DNA of 64,000 bases from Oxalobacteraceae bacterium OTU3CAMAD1 (GTDB lineage Bacteria > Pseudomonadota > Gammaproteobacteria > Burkholderiales > Burkholderiaceae_D). Positions 7,419 through 16,614 of the stretch are shown in pieces (position 1 is the first letter of the stretch; every line of letters begins with the position of its first letter). Made by a program: the position numbers and the translations under genes. The notes below the pieces were generated by a model. The model made no database searches, was not told the origin of the DNA, and saw nothing but the letters and a program-made list of their open reading frames with translations. Location: assembly GCA_024123915.1 (NCBI GenBank), contig CP099650.1, forward strand, positions 3,162,001-3,226,000, given 5' to 3'.

Positions 7419-10124
7419 ATGAACTACCCAGCATCCGGGACTTGCGAGTCCCAGGCGAAGCATCGCCTCGTCCTCAAATCCAGCGTTGCAGTACTGGCCG
7501 CGGCCGGCCTTCTGAGCGCCTTCCCTGTTTTGGCACAAGATACATCGGCCGCTCCAGCTGTCACCGCGCCCGCCGCCGCTGAAACCCCGGCTCCCGCAGC
7601 CGCCGACACCACGTCCGCCCCAGCAGCCGTCGTCACCGTGACCGGCGTGCGCCGCGCCGCGCAGACCGCGCAGAAGATCAAGCAGGATTCGGACAACGTC
7701 ATCGATTCGATCGTCGCCGACGACATCGGCAAATTCCCCGACACGAACGTGGCGCAAACCCTGGCCCGCGTCAGCGGCATCCAGGTGCGCCGCAACGGCG
7801 GCGAGGCCGATACCGTGCTAATTCGCGGCTTGCCAGGCATCGCCACCTTGATTAACGGCCGTGAGATGTTCACCACCACCGGCCGCTTTATCAAGCTGGC
7901 CGACATCCCTTCGACCATGCTGCAGCGCGCCGACGTCTACAAGTCGCAGAGTGCCGACCAGGTGGAGGGTGGCATCGCCGGTATCATCGACGTGCGCACC
8001 AACCGTCCGTTCGACTTCAAGGAATTCACCGCCAGCGCGCAGGTCGGCGCCAAGAACAAGGACAAGGCCAAGGCCACCGATCCTGAATTGTCCGGCATGG
8101 TGTCGAACCGCTGGAAAACCGGCATCGGCGAAGTGGGTGCCTTGTTCGGCGTGTCGTCGATCAAGGACCGCTTCCAGGAGGAGCGCGCGTTCCAGACCTT
8201 CCCGATCGATAAAAGCTTTGCCGCGCCCAACCTGACCGGTCCCGATCTGGTCGGCCTGCAGGGCGTGCACGGCCAGCGCAAGCGCCAGGCCGCGAACTTC
8301 GCGCTGCAGTGGAAGCCGAGCGCCGATCTGGAAGTGTATGCCGAGGGCCTGCATTCGGTGTTGAAAAACACCGAGGAGACCGATTTCTTCGTCGGCCTGC
8401 CATGGGCCACGTCGCCGGATCAGATCAGTGTCACCAAGATCCCCGGCACCAACCAGACCGACACCATCACGTCGACCAACGCGTTCACCATCCTGTCGAC
8501 GCAGGGCCGCGAGAATACCAGCACCGCGTCGCAGTACGCGGTTGGCGCCAACTGGCGCATTTCGCCGGGCCTGCGCGCGACCACCGAGCTGGCGACCACG
8601 CGCAGCAAATTCGACTGGGTCAATCCTATCCTGGATACCACTTTCAATGCCGACAACGTGTTCGTCAAGACCAACGTCAACGGCGGCGCGTTCGTGCAGT
8701 ATCAGAGCCCGGCCCTGAACGATCCAAGCAAGATCTTCCTGTCGCAGTTCTTCGACCGCTATGGCAAGGATCGCGGCAAGTCGACCGACTGGCGCGGCGA
8801 CGTGACCTACTCGCCAGAAGCCGACGGCTTCTTCAAGGAGTTCGGCGCCGGCCTGCGCCTGAACGAGCGCACCGCCAACTCGATCAAGTCGTTCGAGGGT
8901 AGCGTGCCGACTCCGGCCGGCATCGCCATGTCCAGCATTCCGGGCCTGTCGTGCAGCACCACGGAGTTTTCCGAGAATTACGGCACGCCGAAGTGGTCCA
9001 CGCCTTGCGCCGGATATTTGATCGACAACGCCTCGGCGATTCGCGCCGCCGCCACCGGCAACGCCGCCGCCAGGGCGCTCGATCCCGCATCCTTCTTCTC
9101 CAACAAGGAGAAGAACTACGCCTTCTACGGCAAAGCGAAGGTCGGCTTTGACCTGGGCCAGTTCCCGGTCGATGGCGTGATCGGCGTGCGTGTGACCAAA
9201 ACCGACTCGGATATCCAGGCCAACGACAGCGTCGACGGCGTCTTGGCGCCAACCACCAAGGACTCGTCCAATACCGAAGTGCTGCCAAGCGCGAATTTCA
9301 AGCTGGCGTTGCGCAAGGACTTGCTGGCGCGGTTCGCCTACGCGAAAACGATGACGCGTCCGGACTTCGGCCAACTCAATCCAGCCACCGCGTACATTAA
9401 ACCGAACGGCACCACCAACGTGGCGACGGCGAGCGGCGGCAATTCGGACTTGAAGCCGTTCACCGCGCAGAACTTCGATACCTCGCTCGAGTGGTACTTC
9501 GCGCCGACCGGTTCCCTCAGCGGCACCGTGTTCCGTCATAACTTCGACGGCTACATCGTGAACCGTGTGGTATCGGAGACCTTCCAGGGCATTCCATACA
9601 ATACCACCCGGCCGTTCAACACGGACAAGGGCCACCTGCAGGGCGTCGAGCTGGCGTACCAGCAGTTCTATGATGGCTTGCCCGGCTGGTTGAGCGGCTT
9701 CGGCTTGCAGGCCAACGTGACCTATAGTGAAGGCGGCGTGACCGCTTCGGACAACAAGGACATCGAAGGCAAGCCCTTTGCCGGCATGTCGCGCCTGTCG
9801 TACAACATCGTGGCGCTGTACGAGAAAGAGGGCTGGTCGGCGCGCCTGGCGTACAACTGGCGTTCGAAGTTCGTCGACACCTACGCGGAGACGCCGGACA
9901 GGAACAACAAGAAGCTGGCGCCTATGGATTTGATCGTCAAGCCGATGTCGTCGCTCGATGGTTCCCTGAGCTACAAGGTTAGCGATCATGTTACTGTCAA
10001 CCTGACCGGCACCAATCTGCTGAATTTCAAGTTCCAGGACTACTGGTCGGATTCGAAGATCTTCCCACGCGACACGCGCCGCTATGACCGCACGGTCGGC
10101 CTGTCGATGAACCTGAAGTATTAA
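7419..10124 (+). CDS. TonB-dependent outer membrane receptor, probable arabino-oligosaccharide uptake
   Basis: A 901-residue outer membrane receptor of the Caulobacter-type TonB family. It has an extended signal peptide (cleavage likely near residue 39, VLA|Q), an Ala/Pro-rich linker to about residue 70, and a TonB-box-like stretch VVTVTGVRR. The plug domain has DNVIDSIVADDIGKFPD, VLIRGLPG and an EGGIAGIIDVRT motif. A 22-strand-type barrel ends in an aromatic residue (NLKY). No SusD partner is present. ATG 7419 is preceded by GGAGA. It is the first gene after promoter P0 and is followed by a symporter, a GH43 enzyme and an aldose epimerase, so arabinan-derived oligosaccharides are the likely cargo. 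Substrate is inferred from context only. Confidence 0.92.
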   Translation: MNYPASGTCESQAKHRLVLKSSVAVLAAAGLLSAFPVLAQDTSAAPAVTAPAAAETPAPAAADTTSAPAAVVTVTGVRRAAQTAQKIKQDSDNVIDSIVADDIGKFPDTNVAQTLARVSGIQVRRNGGEADTVLIRGLPGIATLINGREMFTTTGRFIKLADIPSTMLQRADVYKSQSADQVEGGIAGIIDVRTNRPFDFKEFTASAQVGAKNKDKAKATDPELSGMVSNRWKTGIGEVGALFGVSSIKDRFQEERAFQTFPIDKSFAAPNLTGPDLVGLQGVHGQRKRQAANFALQWKPSADLEVYAEGLHSVLKNTEETDFFVGLPWATSPDQISVTKIPGTNQTDTITSTNAFTILSTQGRENTSTASQYAVGANWRISPGLRATTELATTRSKFDWVNPILDTTFNADNVFVKTNVNGGAFVQYQSPALNDPSKIFLSQFFDRYGKDRGKSTDWRGDVTYSPEADGFFKEFGAGLRLNERTANSIKSFEGSVPTPAGIAMSSIPGLSCSTTEFSENYGTPKWSTPCAGYLIDNASAIRAAATGNAAARALDPASFFSNKEKNYAFYGKAKVGFDLGQFPVDGVIGVRVTKTDSDIQANDSVDGVLAPTTKDSSNTEVLPSANFKLALRKDLLARFAYAKTMTRPDFGQLNPATAYIKPNGTTNVATASGGNSDLKPFTAQNFDTSLEWYFAPTGSLSGTVFRHNFDGYIVNRVVSETFQGIPYNTTRPFNTDKGHLQGVELAYQQFYDGLPGWLSGFGLQANVTYSEGGVTASDNKDIEGKPFAGMSRLSYNIVALYEKEGWSARLAYNWRSKFVDTYAETPDRNNKKLAPMDLIVKPMSSLDGSLSYKVSDHVTVNLTGTNLLNFKFQDYWSDSKIFPRDTRRYDRTVGLSMNLKY

Positions 10125-10159
10125 TATTTCAACTATTGATGTCACCACGTCGTTAAAAA

Positions 10160-10191
10160 CTATCCCGCTTCTGCGGGATAGCTGCATTTTT
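10160..10191 (+). terminator. Stem-loop after the TonB receptor gene
   Basis: Perfect 9-bp arms (CTATCCCGC / GCGGGATAG) around loop TTCT at 10160-10181, followed by CTGC and a run of five T. It is a partial terminator or mRNA-processing hairpin separating the receptor gene from the symporter gene 13 bases downstream. Confidence 0.6.
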
Positions 10192-10203
10192 AAGAGGTCG
10201 TAA

Positions 10204-11559
10204 ATGTCGAATCAAAAATTATCGCTGGTGGAAAAAGTGGGTTTTGGCGCCGGCGACATGGCGCTGAATGTGGTGATTTCGTCGATGATGTTGATCATCA
10301 CGTTCTTCTACACCGATATCTACGGACTGAAAACCTCCGACCTGGCCTTGCTGTTCCTGGTCGTAAAATTCGTCGGCGCCATCGCCGACCTGGTCGTGGG
10401 CCAGCTCACCGACCGCTATGCCAGCGCGCGCATGGGCCGCTATCGCCCCTGGCTGCTGCTGCTCGCCGTCCCTTACGGCATCAGCGTGTTCTTCGTCTTC
10501 ACCACGCCCGACTGGGGCTATGACGCGAAACTGATCTGGGCCTATTCGACCTACATCATCATGACCATCATGACGTCCGGCGTCGGCGTGGCCTACATCT
10601 CGCTGCCGAGCAGCCTGACCAACGATCCGCAGGAACGCCTGTCGGCCAACGGCTACCGCCTGTTCTTCGCCAAGATCGGCGCCTTCATGGTGACAGTAGT
10701 GGTGCCGGTGCTGTCCGAGCGCTGGGGCGGCGGCAACGCGGCCACCGGCTACCAGGCGGCGATGGCGGTGATGGCGGCGATGGGCGTGGCGCTGTTCCTG
10801 TTCTGCTTCTTCACCACCAAGGAGCGCGTCATCCACGTGGTGCAGCGCCAGTCGCTGTGGGCCCAACTCAAGGTGCTGCTGCAAAACGACCAGTGGCTGA
10901 TCCTGTGCGGCGTCTGCGTGACCGGCACCATCGGCTACGTGCTGCGCGCCACGGCGGCGATCTACTATGTCAAATATTATCTGGGCGGCGACACCGCCAC
11001 CGTGGCCACCTTCCTGTCGATCGGCGTGGTCGCCGCGATCCTGTCGATGGTCGCCTCGACCTGGATCACCAAGTTCTATTGCAAGGTCAAGCTGTTCCGC
11101 TGGAGCCAGATCGCCGTCGGCGTGATCAGCGCCGCGATCTACTTCTTCGTCAAGCCGGGCGACATCATGCTGGCGTTTGTGCTGTACTTCGTGCTGTCGT
11201 TCGTGGTGGACTTGCACGCGCCGGTGTTCTGGTCGGCCATCGCAGAGACCATCGACTACGGCCAGGTCAAGACCGGTAAGCGCGTCTCCGGCTTCGCCTT
11301 CGGCGGCATCTCGGTGTGCCAGAAGGCCGGCATGGGCGTGGCCGGCGCGCTGGCCGGCGGCCTGCTGACGTACTTCCAGTATCAGCCGAACCACGAGCAG
11401 ACCGCTTTCGCGCTGCACGGCATCGTGTTGATGATGACCCTGATCCCCGGTTTCTTCCATACCTTGATGGGACTTTTGATGTTCAAATACCGGGTGACCG
11501 ACGAGTATTACACGGAAGTGAAGAAGCAAATGGGAGCCGATTCTTATGTGGCAGTCTAA
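10204..11559 (+). CDS. GPH-family sugar:cation symporter (MFS)
   Basis: A 451-residue inner membrane protein with about twelve hydrophobic segments. Family features are GFGAGDMALN near the N terminus, FYTDIYGL, an AIADLVVGQLTDR loop with RMGRYRPWL, and SAIAETIDYGQVKTGKR in the second half. These match the glycoside-pentoside-hexuronide symporters (MelB/XylP/XynT type). It lies between the TonB receptor and a GH43 enzyme with no export signal, so it probably imports arabinosides or short arabino-oligosaccharides for cytoplasmic cleavage. GGTCGTAA precedes the start. Substrate and coupling ion are inferred. Confidence 0.92.
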   Translation: MSNQKLSLVEKVGFGAGDMALNVVISSMMLIITFFYTDIYGLKTSDLALLFLVVKFVGAIADLVVGQLTDRYASARMGRYRPWLLLLAVPYGISVFFVFTTPDWGYDAKLIWAYSTYIIMTIMTSGVGVAYISLPSSLTNDPQERLSANGYRLFFAKIGAFMVTVVVPVLSERWGGGNAATGYQAAMAVMAAMGVALFLFCFFTTKERVIHVVQRQSLWAQLKVLLQNDQWLILCGVCVTGTIGYVLRATAAIYYVKYYLGGDTATVATFLSIGVVAAILSMVASTWITKFYCKVKLFRWSQIAVGVISAAIYFFVKPGDIMLAFVLYFVLSFVVDLHAPVFWSAIAETIDYGQVKTGKRVSGFAFGGISVCQKAGMGVAGALAGGLLTYFQYQPNHEQTAFALHGIVLMMTLIPGFFHTLMGLLMFKYRVTDEYYTEVKKQMGADSYVAV

Positions 11560-11578
11560 TTTTTTGGAAAACGAAGCA

Positions 11579-12532
11579 ATGGAAAGCAAAGACATACTGC
11601 AGCCGCTGATCGAACAGCGCGCCGATCCTTTTATCATCCGCCACAGCGACGGCTACTACTACTTCACCGCCTCTGTGCCGCAGTACGACCGCATTGAGCT
11701 GCGCCGGGCGAAAACCATCGCCGGCCTGGTCGACGCCGAGAAGGTCGATGTCTGGTTCAAGCCGGAGACCGGCATGTACAGCGAACTGGTTTGGGCGCCG
11801 GAGATCCATTTCAACCAGGGCGCCTGGTACGTCTACTTCGCCGCCGCGCCGAGCCGCGAGATCAAGCACAAGCTTTTCCAGCACCGCATGTACGCGATCC
11901 GCAACCAGAACGCCAATCCGCTGCAAGGCGAGTGGGAGTTCATGGGCCAGATCGACACCGGCATCGATACCTTCTGCCTGGACGCCACCACCTTCACCCA
12001 CAACGGCCAGCTGTACTACCTGTGGGCGCAGAAGGACGTCGCCATCGAGGGCAACTCCAACCTGTACATCGCGCCGATGAAGACGCCGTGGCAGCTGGGC
12101 GGCCCGCCGGTCATGCTGAGCAAGCCGGAATTCGATTGGGAGATCCGTGGTTTCTGGGTCAACGAGGGTCCGTCGGTGCTGAAAAAGAACGGCAAGATCT
12201 TCATCAGCTATTCGGCCAGCGCCACCGACGAGAACTACGCCATGGGCCTGCTGTGGGCGGACGAAAACGCCGACCTGCTGGACCCGGCCTCGTGGACCAA
12301 ACTGAAGGAACCGGTGCTGCAAACCTGCTTCGAGCACGGCGTCTATGGTCCTGGACATAACAGTTTCACCATTGGCGATGATGGCGAAACTGTCATGTTG
12401 GTTTATCATGCACGCACCTATACCGAGATTATCGGCGACCCGCTGTGGAATCCGGACCGTCACACCTATGTCAAGCCGCTCAAGTGGGACGGGCAGGGCA
12501 TGCCGGTCTTCGGAAAGCCGTCGATCGCTTAA
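11579..12532 (+). CDS. GH43 glycoside hydrolase, cytoplasmic, probable arabinosidase
   Basis: A 317-residue five-bladed beta-propeller glycosidase of family GH43. Candidate catalytic residues are Asp16 in ADPFII (base), Asp135 in FCLDATTF (pKa modulator) and Glu196 in WVNEGPSVL (acid). There is no signal peptide, so it should act in the cytoplasm on sugars imported by the preceding symporter. ATG 11579 is chosen because GGAAAA lies 9 bases upstream and it starts just after the symporter stop; an upstream in-frame ATG at 11546 would overlap the symporter. GH43 members are mostly arabinofuranosidases, arabinanases or xylosidases, and the locus favours an exo-acting arabinofuranosidase. Confidence 0.88.
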   Translation: MESKDILQPLIEQRADPFIIRHSDGYYYFTASVPQYDRIELRRAKTIAGLVDAEKVDVWFKPETGMYSELVWAPEIHFNQGAWYVYFAAAPSREIKHKLFQHRMYAIRNQNANPLQGEWEFMGQIDTGIDTFCLDATTFTHNGQLYYLWAQKDVAIEGNSNLYIAPMKTPWQLGGPPVMLSKPEFDWEIRGFWVNEGPSVLKKNGKIFISYSASATDENYAMGLLWADENADLLDPASWTKLKEPVLQTCFEHGVYGPGHNSFTIGDDGETVMLVYHARTYTEIIGDPLWNPDRHTYVKPLKWDGQGMPVFGKPSIA

Positions 12533-12635
12533 CCCAGTTCGGCCGGTCGCTGCGCGACCGCCAAAGAATAATCGCGGCGGCCGGTGGGTTCATTCCCCCC
12601 GGCCGCCGCCCCATTTGAAAGCTGAAAGTCATATC

Positions 12636-13697
12636 ATGCAAGCTTCGATCACTGAATCCCCGTTCGGCCAGATGGCCGACGGCCGCGACGTCACCCGCTA
12701 TACGCTCACCAACGCCAACGGCATGATCGTCAAGATCATCAACCTGGGCGGCGCCATCACCGAAATCCGTGTGCCCGACCGCACTGGCACCCTGGCCGAT
12801 GTCAATTGCGGCTACGACGACGTCGCCGCCTACATGGGCGAATCCCATTATTTCGGCGCGCTGATCGGCCGTTACGGCAACCGCATCGCCAACGCCCGCT
12901 TCACACTGGACGGCGAGACCTTTGCGCTGGACGTCAACAACGGGGCCAATCACCTGCACGGCGGGATCGACGGCTTCCACCGCCGCCTTTGGACCGGCGA
13001 AACCTTCACCACCCCGAATTCGGCAGGCCTGATACTGAGTTACGTCAGCGCGGACGGTGAGCAGGGCTATCCCGGTAATCTGGAAGTCACCGCCATCTAT
13101 GAGCTGCGCAACGATAACGAATTGCGTATCGCTTTCCACGCCATCAGCGACAAGGCGACGCCGGTCAACCTGACCAACCACGCCTATTTCAACCTGGCCG
13201 GCAAGGGCGATATCCTGGGCCACGAGCTGACCATCGTGGCCGACGCCTATACGCCGATCGACGATGTGCAGATCCCGCTGGGCGATCTGCCGCCGGTCGA
13301 GGGCACGCCATTCGACTTCCGTACGCCCCATGCGATCGGCGAGCGTATCGACCAGGATGATGCGCAATTGCGCAACGGCTTTGGCTATGACCACAACTTC
13401 GTACTGAAAAAATCGAAGCCGGGCGCGCTGGAGATGGCGGCCCGTGTGCGCGATCCGGTCTCCGGCCGGGTGCTGGAGGTATGGAGCCAGGAGCCGGGCA
13501 TCCAGTTCTACAGCGGAAATTTCATGAATGACAAGATGACCGGAAAAGGGCAGATCTACAGCTATCGCAGCGCCTTCTGCCTCGAACCGCAGCATTTCCC
13601 GGATTCCCCGAACCGGCCGGACTTCCCGTCGACGATCCTGCACCCAGGCCAGGAATACTCGACGGTGATGGCTTACCGCTTCAGTATCGACGCCTAA
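12636..13697 (+). CDS. galM: Aldose 1-epimerase (mutarotase)
   Basis: A 353-residue enzyme interconverting alpha and beta anomers of aldoses. Motifs include NLGGAITEIRVPD, YGNRIANARF, NHLHGGIDGFHRRLW (catalytic His region), NLTNHAYFNL (second His) and a C-terminal LEPQHFPDSPN with the conserved Glu. There is no signal peptide, so it is cytoplasmic. In this locus it would prepare L-arabinose anomers for the dehydrogenase encoded at 18243. ATG 12636 follows GAAAG and starts the recognisable fold; the frame continues upstream into the GH43 gene but without family similarity. It is the last gene of the P0 unit. Confidence 0.93.
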   Translation: MQASITESPFGQMADGRDVTRYTLTNANGMIVKIINLGGAITEIRVPDRTGTLADVNCGYDDVAAYMGESHYFGALIGRYGNRIANARFTLDGETFALDVNNGANHLHGGIDGFHRRLWTGETFTTPNSAGLILSYVSADGEQGYPGNLEVTAIYELRNDNELRIAFHAISDKATPVNLTNHAYFNLAGKGDILGHELTIVADAYTPIDDVQIPLGDLPPVEGTPFDFRTPHAIGERIDQDDAQLRNGFGYDHNFVLKKSKPGALEMAARVRDPVSGRVLEVWSQEPGIQFYSGNFMNDKMTGKGQIYSYRSAFCLEPQHFPDSPNRPDFPSTILHPGQEYSTVMAYRFSIDA

Positions 13698-13727
13698 GTT
13701 TTCAATAAGCGGCCTTTCGCAGGGTGC

Positions 13728-13795
13728 CGATACCAGTTTTGATATCGAAGTTGATTAATAATTTATTGGAAAGATATCTCAGTCCATCTTAGTAT
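13728..13795 (+). promoter_or_regulatory. Arabinose-locus promoter P1 with inverted-repeat operator
   Basis: Operator CGATAC-N8-ATATCG at 13728-13747, then 18 bases, TTGGAA (-35, 13766-13771), 18 bases, TAGTAT (-10, 13790-13795). Spacing is identical to P0 and P2. It reads into the pentonate dehydratase operon at 13859. Confidence 0.82.
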
Positions 13796-13858
13796 GCTTT
13801 ATCGATGCGGGGGCATGACATTCACGTCCCCGCACAGGAAAATACTGAGGAGAATTGC

Positions 13859-15604
13859 ATGTCGGACAATGACAACAAGAAGGTAAAGCTGCGCTCCGCC
13901 GAATGGTTCGGCTCCCAAGACAAAAACGGTTTCATGTACCGCAGCTGGATGAAAAATCAGGGCATTCCTGATCACGAATTCCAGGGCAAACCGATCATCG
14001 GCATCTGCAACACGTGGTCTGAACTGACCCCTTGCAACGCCCACTTCCGCAAACTGGCGGAACACGTCAAACGTGGCATCCTCGAAGCCGGCGGCTTCCC
14101 GGTCGAATTCCCAGTCTTCTCCAACGGCGAATCGAATCTCCGTCCAACCGCCATGTTGACCCGTAACCTGGCCAGCATGGACGTTGAAGAATCCATCCGC
14201 GGCAATCCAATGGACGGCGTCGTACTGCTGGTCGGCTGCGACAAGACCACCCCTGCGCTGTTGATGGGCGCCGCCTCGGTCGACATCCCGACCATCGTCG
14301 TCACCGGCGGCCCTATGCTGAACGGTAAGCTGAACGGCAAGAACATCGGCTCGGGCACCGCCGTCTGGCAGTTGCACGAGCAGGTCAAGGCCGGCGAACT
14401 CAGTATGCACGACTTCCTCGCGGCCGAAGCTGGCCACTCCCGCTCCGCCGGCACCTGCAACACCATGGGCACCGCCTCGACGATGGCCTGCATGGCCGAA
14501 TCGCTGGGTACCTCGCTGCCGCACAACGCCGCCATTCCGGCCGTCGACGCGCGCCGCTACGTGCTGGCCCACATGTCGGGCATGCGCATCGTCGACATGG
14601 TCAAGGAAGACTTGAAGCTGTCGAAGATCCTGACCAAGGAGAATTTCGAGAACGCGATCCGCGTCAACGCCGCCATCGGCGGTTCGACCAACGCCGTGAT
14701 CCACCTGAAAGCTATCGCCGGCCGCATCGGCGTCGACCTGGAACTGGAAGACTGGACCCGTGTCGGTCGCGGCATGCCGACCATCGTCGATCTGCTGCCG
14801 TCGGGCCGCTTCCTGATGGAAGAGTTCTACTATGCGGGCGGCCTGCCGGCCGTGATCCGCCGCATGGGCGAGGGCAAGCTGCTGCCCAACCCGGACGCGC
14901 TGACCGTCAACGGCAAGACCATCTGGGAAAACTGCCAGGAAGCGCCGATCTACGACGACGAAGTGATTCGTCCGCTGGATAAGCCGCTGCTGAAGGATGG
15001 CGGCATCTGCATCCTGCGCGGCAACCTGGCGCCGCGCGGCGCCGTGCTGAAACCGTCGGCGGCGACGCCGGAACTGATGCAGCATCGCGGCCAGGCCGTG
15101 GTGTTCGAGGACTTTGAACACTACAAGAGCCGCATCATCGATCCGGATCTGGTGGTCGATGCGAACTCGGTGCTGGTGATGAAGAACTGCGGCCCGAAAG
15201 GTTATCCGGGCATGGCCGAAGTAGGGAATATGGGCCTGCCGCCTAAGCTGCTGGCGGCTGGCGTCAAGGACATGGTCCGCATCTCCGACGCCCGCATGAG
15301 CGGAACCGCCTACGGTACCGTCGTGCTGCACGTTGCGCCGGAAGCGATGGCCGGCGGCCCGCTGGGGATCGTCAAGGACGGCGACTGGATCACGCTGGAT
15401 TGCGCAGGCGGTTTGCTGAACCTGGAAATCTCGGACGCCGAAATGGCCGAACGCCAGGCCGCCCGCGTGCCTGGCAGTGCGCCGGGTCCGAAGACCGGCT
15501 ACCAGCAGCTCTACATCGAACACGTACTGCAAGCGGATGAAGGTTGCGACTTCGATTTCCTGGTCGGGAATCGTGGTTCGGCTGTTCCTCGCCACTCGCA
15601 CTAA
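13859..15604 (+). CDS. L-arabinonate (pentonate) dehydratase, IlvD/Edd family
   Basis: A 581-residue iron-sulfur dehydratase. Cys59, Cys127 (LVGCDKT) and Cys200 (AGTCNTMG) are placed to hold a [2Fe-2S] cluster, as in characterised L-arabinonate dehydratases. Ser481 sits in the RMSGTAYG loop where the family has its catalytic serine. The expected reaction is L-arabinonate to L-2-keto-3-deoxyarabonate. ATG 13859 is preceded by TGAGGAG and is the first gene after promoter P1. The next gene begins 17 bases after the stop. D-xylonate or other pentonates remain possible substrates; L-arabinonate is favoured by the surrounding arabinosidases. Confidence 0.93.
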   Translation: MSDNDNKKVKLRSAEWFGSQDKNGFMYRSWMKNQGIPDHEFQGKPIIGICNTWSELTPCNAHFRKLAEHVKRGILEAGGFPVEFPVFSNGESNLRPTAMLTRNLASMDVEESIRGNPMDGVVLLVGCDKTTPALLMGAASVDIPTIVVTGGPMLNGKLNGKNIGSGTAVWQLHEQVKAGELSMHDFLAAEAGHSRSAGTCNTMGTASTMACMAESLGTSLPHNAAIPAVDARRYVLAHMSGMRIVDMVKEDLKLSKILTKENFENAIRVNAAIGGSTNAVIHLKAIAGRIGVDLELEDWTRVGRGMPTIVDLLPSGRFLMEEFYYAGGLPAVIRRMGEGKLLPNPDALTVNGKTIWENCQEAPIYDDEVIRPLDKPLLKDGGICILRGNLAPRGAVLKPSAATPELMQHRGQAVVFEDFEHYKSRIIDPDLVVDANSVLVMKNCGPKGYPGMAEVGNMGLPPKLLAAGVKDMVRISDARMSGTAYGTVVLHVAPEAMAGGPLGIVKDGDWITLDCAGGLLNLEISDAEMAERQAARVPGSAPGPKTGYQQLYIEHVLQADEGCDFDFLVGNRGSAVPRHSH

Positions 15605-15621
15605 TAAAATCCGGAGATACC

Positions 15622-16614
15622 ATGCTACTCGTACAATTCAAGAACGAACAAGGCGCGCGCCAGATCGGCGTGCTGGAACAAGATACCATCCGCGTCATCG
15701 ATGGCTACAGCACCACCTACGCGCTGGCCCAGGATGCGATTCGCAAGTCGACCGGACTGGCCGCATTGGTCGACAAGTCGGTCGGCAGCGCCACCGCCTC
15801 GTTTGAAGCCGTCGCCGCCGCCGGCCGCCTGCTGGCGCCACTGGATCACACCGACGACGCCCACACCTACGTCACCGGCACCGGCCTGACCCACCTGGGC
15901 AGCGCCGACACCCGCGACGCCATGCACAAGAAAATCGGCGGCGACGTCGAAAGCCTGAGCGACTCCATGAAGATGTTCCGCATGGGCGTCGAAGGCGGCA
16001 AGCCTGCCGCCGGCGAAGCCGGTGTGCAGCCGGAGTGGTTCTACAAGGGCGACGGCTCGATCGTCGCCGCCAGCGGCCAGGACCTGAGCATGCCCGACTT
16101 CGCGCTCGACGGCGGCGAAGAGCCGGAAGTGGCCGGCCTGTATGTGATCGGCGACGACGGCCAGCCTTACCGCGTCGGCTACGCCATCGGCAACGAGTTT
16201 TCCGACCACGTGACCGAGCGTCAAAACTACCTGTACCTGGCGCACTCCAAGCTGCGCGCCTGCGGCCTGGGCCCGGCGCTGCTGGTTGGCGAGGCGCCGG
16301 CCAACATCCAGGGCACGTCGCGCATCTACGATGTGGACGGCAAGGTGCGTTGGGAGAAGGCCTTCTTCAGCGGCGAGCAGAATATGTCGCACACCATCGG
16401 CAACCTGGAACACCACCACTTCAAGTACCCGCTGTTCAAACGCGCCGGCGATGTGCATATCCACTTCTTCGGCACCGCCACCCTGAGCGTGGCCGATAAC
16501 ATCGTCGTCAAGCCGGGCGAAACGTTCGAGATCGATTCGCCGCAGTTCGGTCCAGCCTTGCGCAACAAGCTGACCGTGTACAAAACCGAAGTAGCGAAAG
16601 TTAAGACCTTATGA
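15622..16614 (+). CDS. AraD1/GguC-type FAH-fold protein, candidate 2-keto-3-deoxypentonate dehydratase
   Basis: A 330-residue protein of the fumarylacetoacetate-hydrolase-like superfamily. The C-terminal half carries IGNEFSDHVTERQNYLYLAHSK in two pieces, a His-rich segment NLEHHHFKYPLF and VKPGETFEIDSPQFG. It lies between the pentonate dehydratase and the 2,5-dioxovalerate dehydrogenase and overlaps the latter by 4 bases (ATGA). That position is where a 2-keto-3-deoxyarabonate dehydratase is needed. The classic enzyme for that step is a DHDPS-like aldolase-fold protein, and none is present here, so this protein is the best candidate. ATG 15622 follows CCGGAGA. Family call is firm; reaction is inferred. 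Confidence 0.85.
   Translation: MLLVQFKNEQGARQIGVLEQDTIRVIDGYSTTYALAQDAIRKSTGLAALVDKSVGSATASFEAVAAAGRLLAPLDHTDDAHTYVTGTGLTHLGSADTRDAMHKKIGGDVESLSDSMKMFRMGVEGGKPAAGEAGVQPEWFYKGDGSIVAASGQDLSMPDFALDGGEEPEVAGLYVIGDDGQPYRVGYAIGNEFSDHVTERQNYLYLAHSKLRACGLGPALLVGEAPANIQGTSRIYDVDGKVRWEKAFFSGEQNMSHTIGNLEHHHFKYPLFKRAGDVHIHFFGTATLSVADNIVVKPGETFEIDSPQFGPALRNKLTVYKTEVAKVKTL

Noticed and set aside
10160..10191. Hairpin read as a full terminator isolating the symporter gene
   Set aside because: The T run is short and offset by four bases, and no operator-type promoter precedes the symporter gene, so read-through from P0 is assumed.
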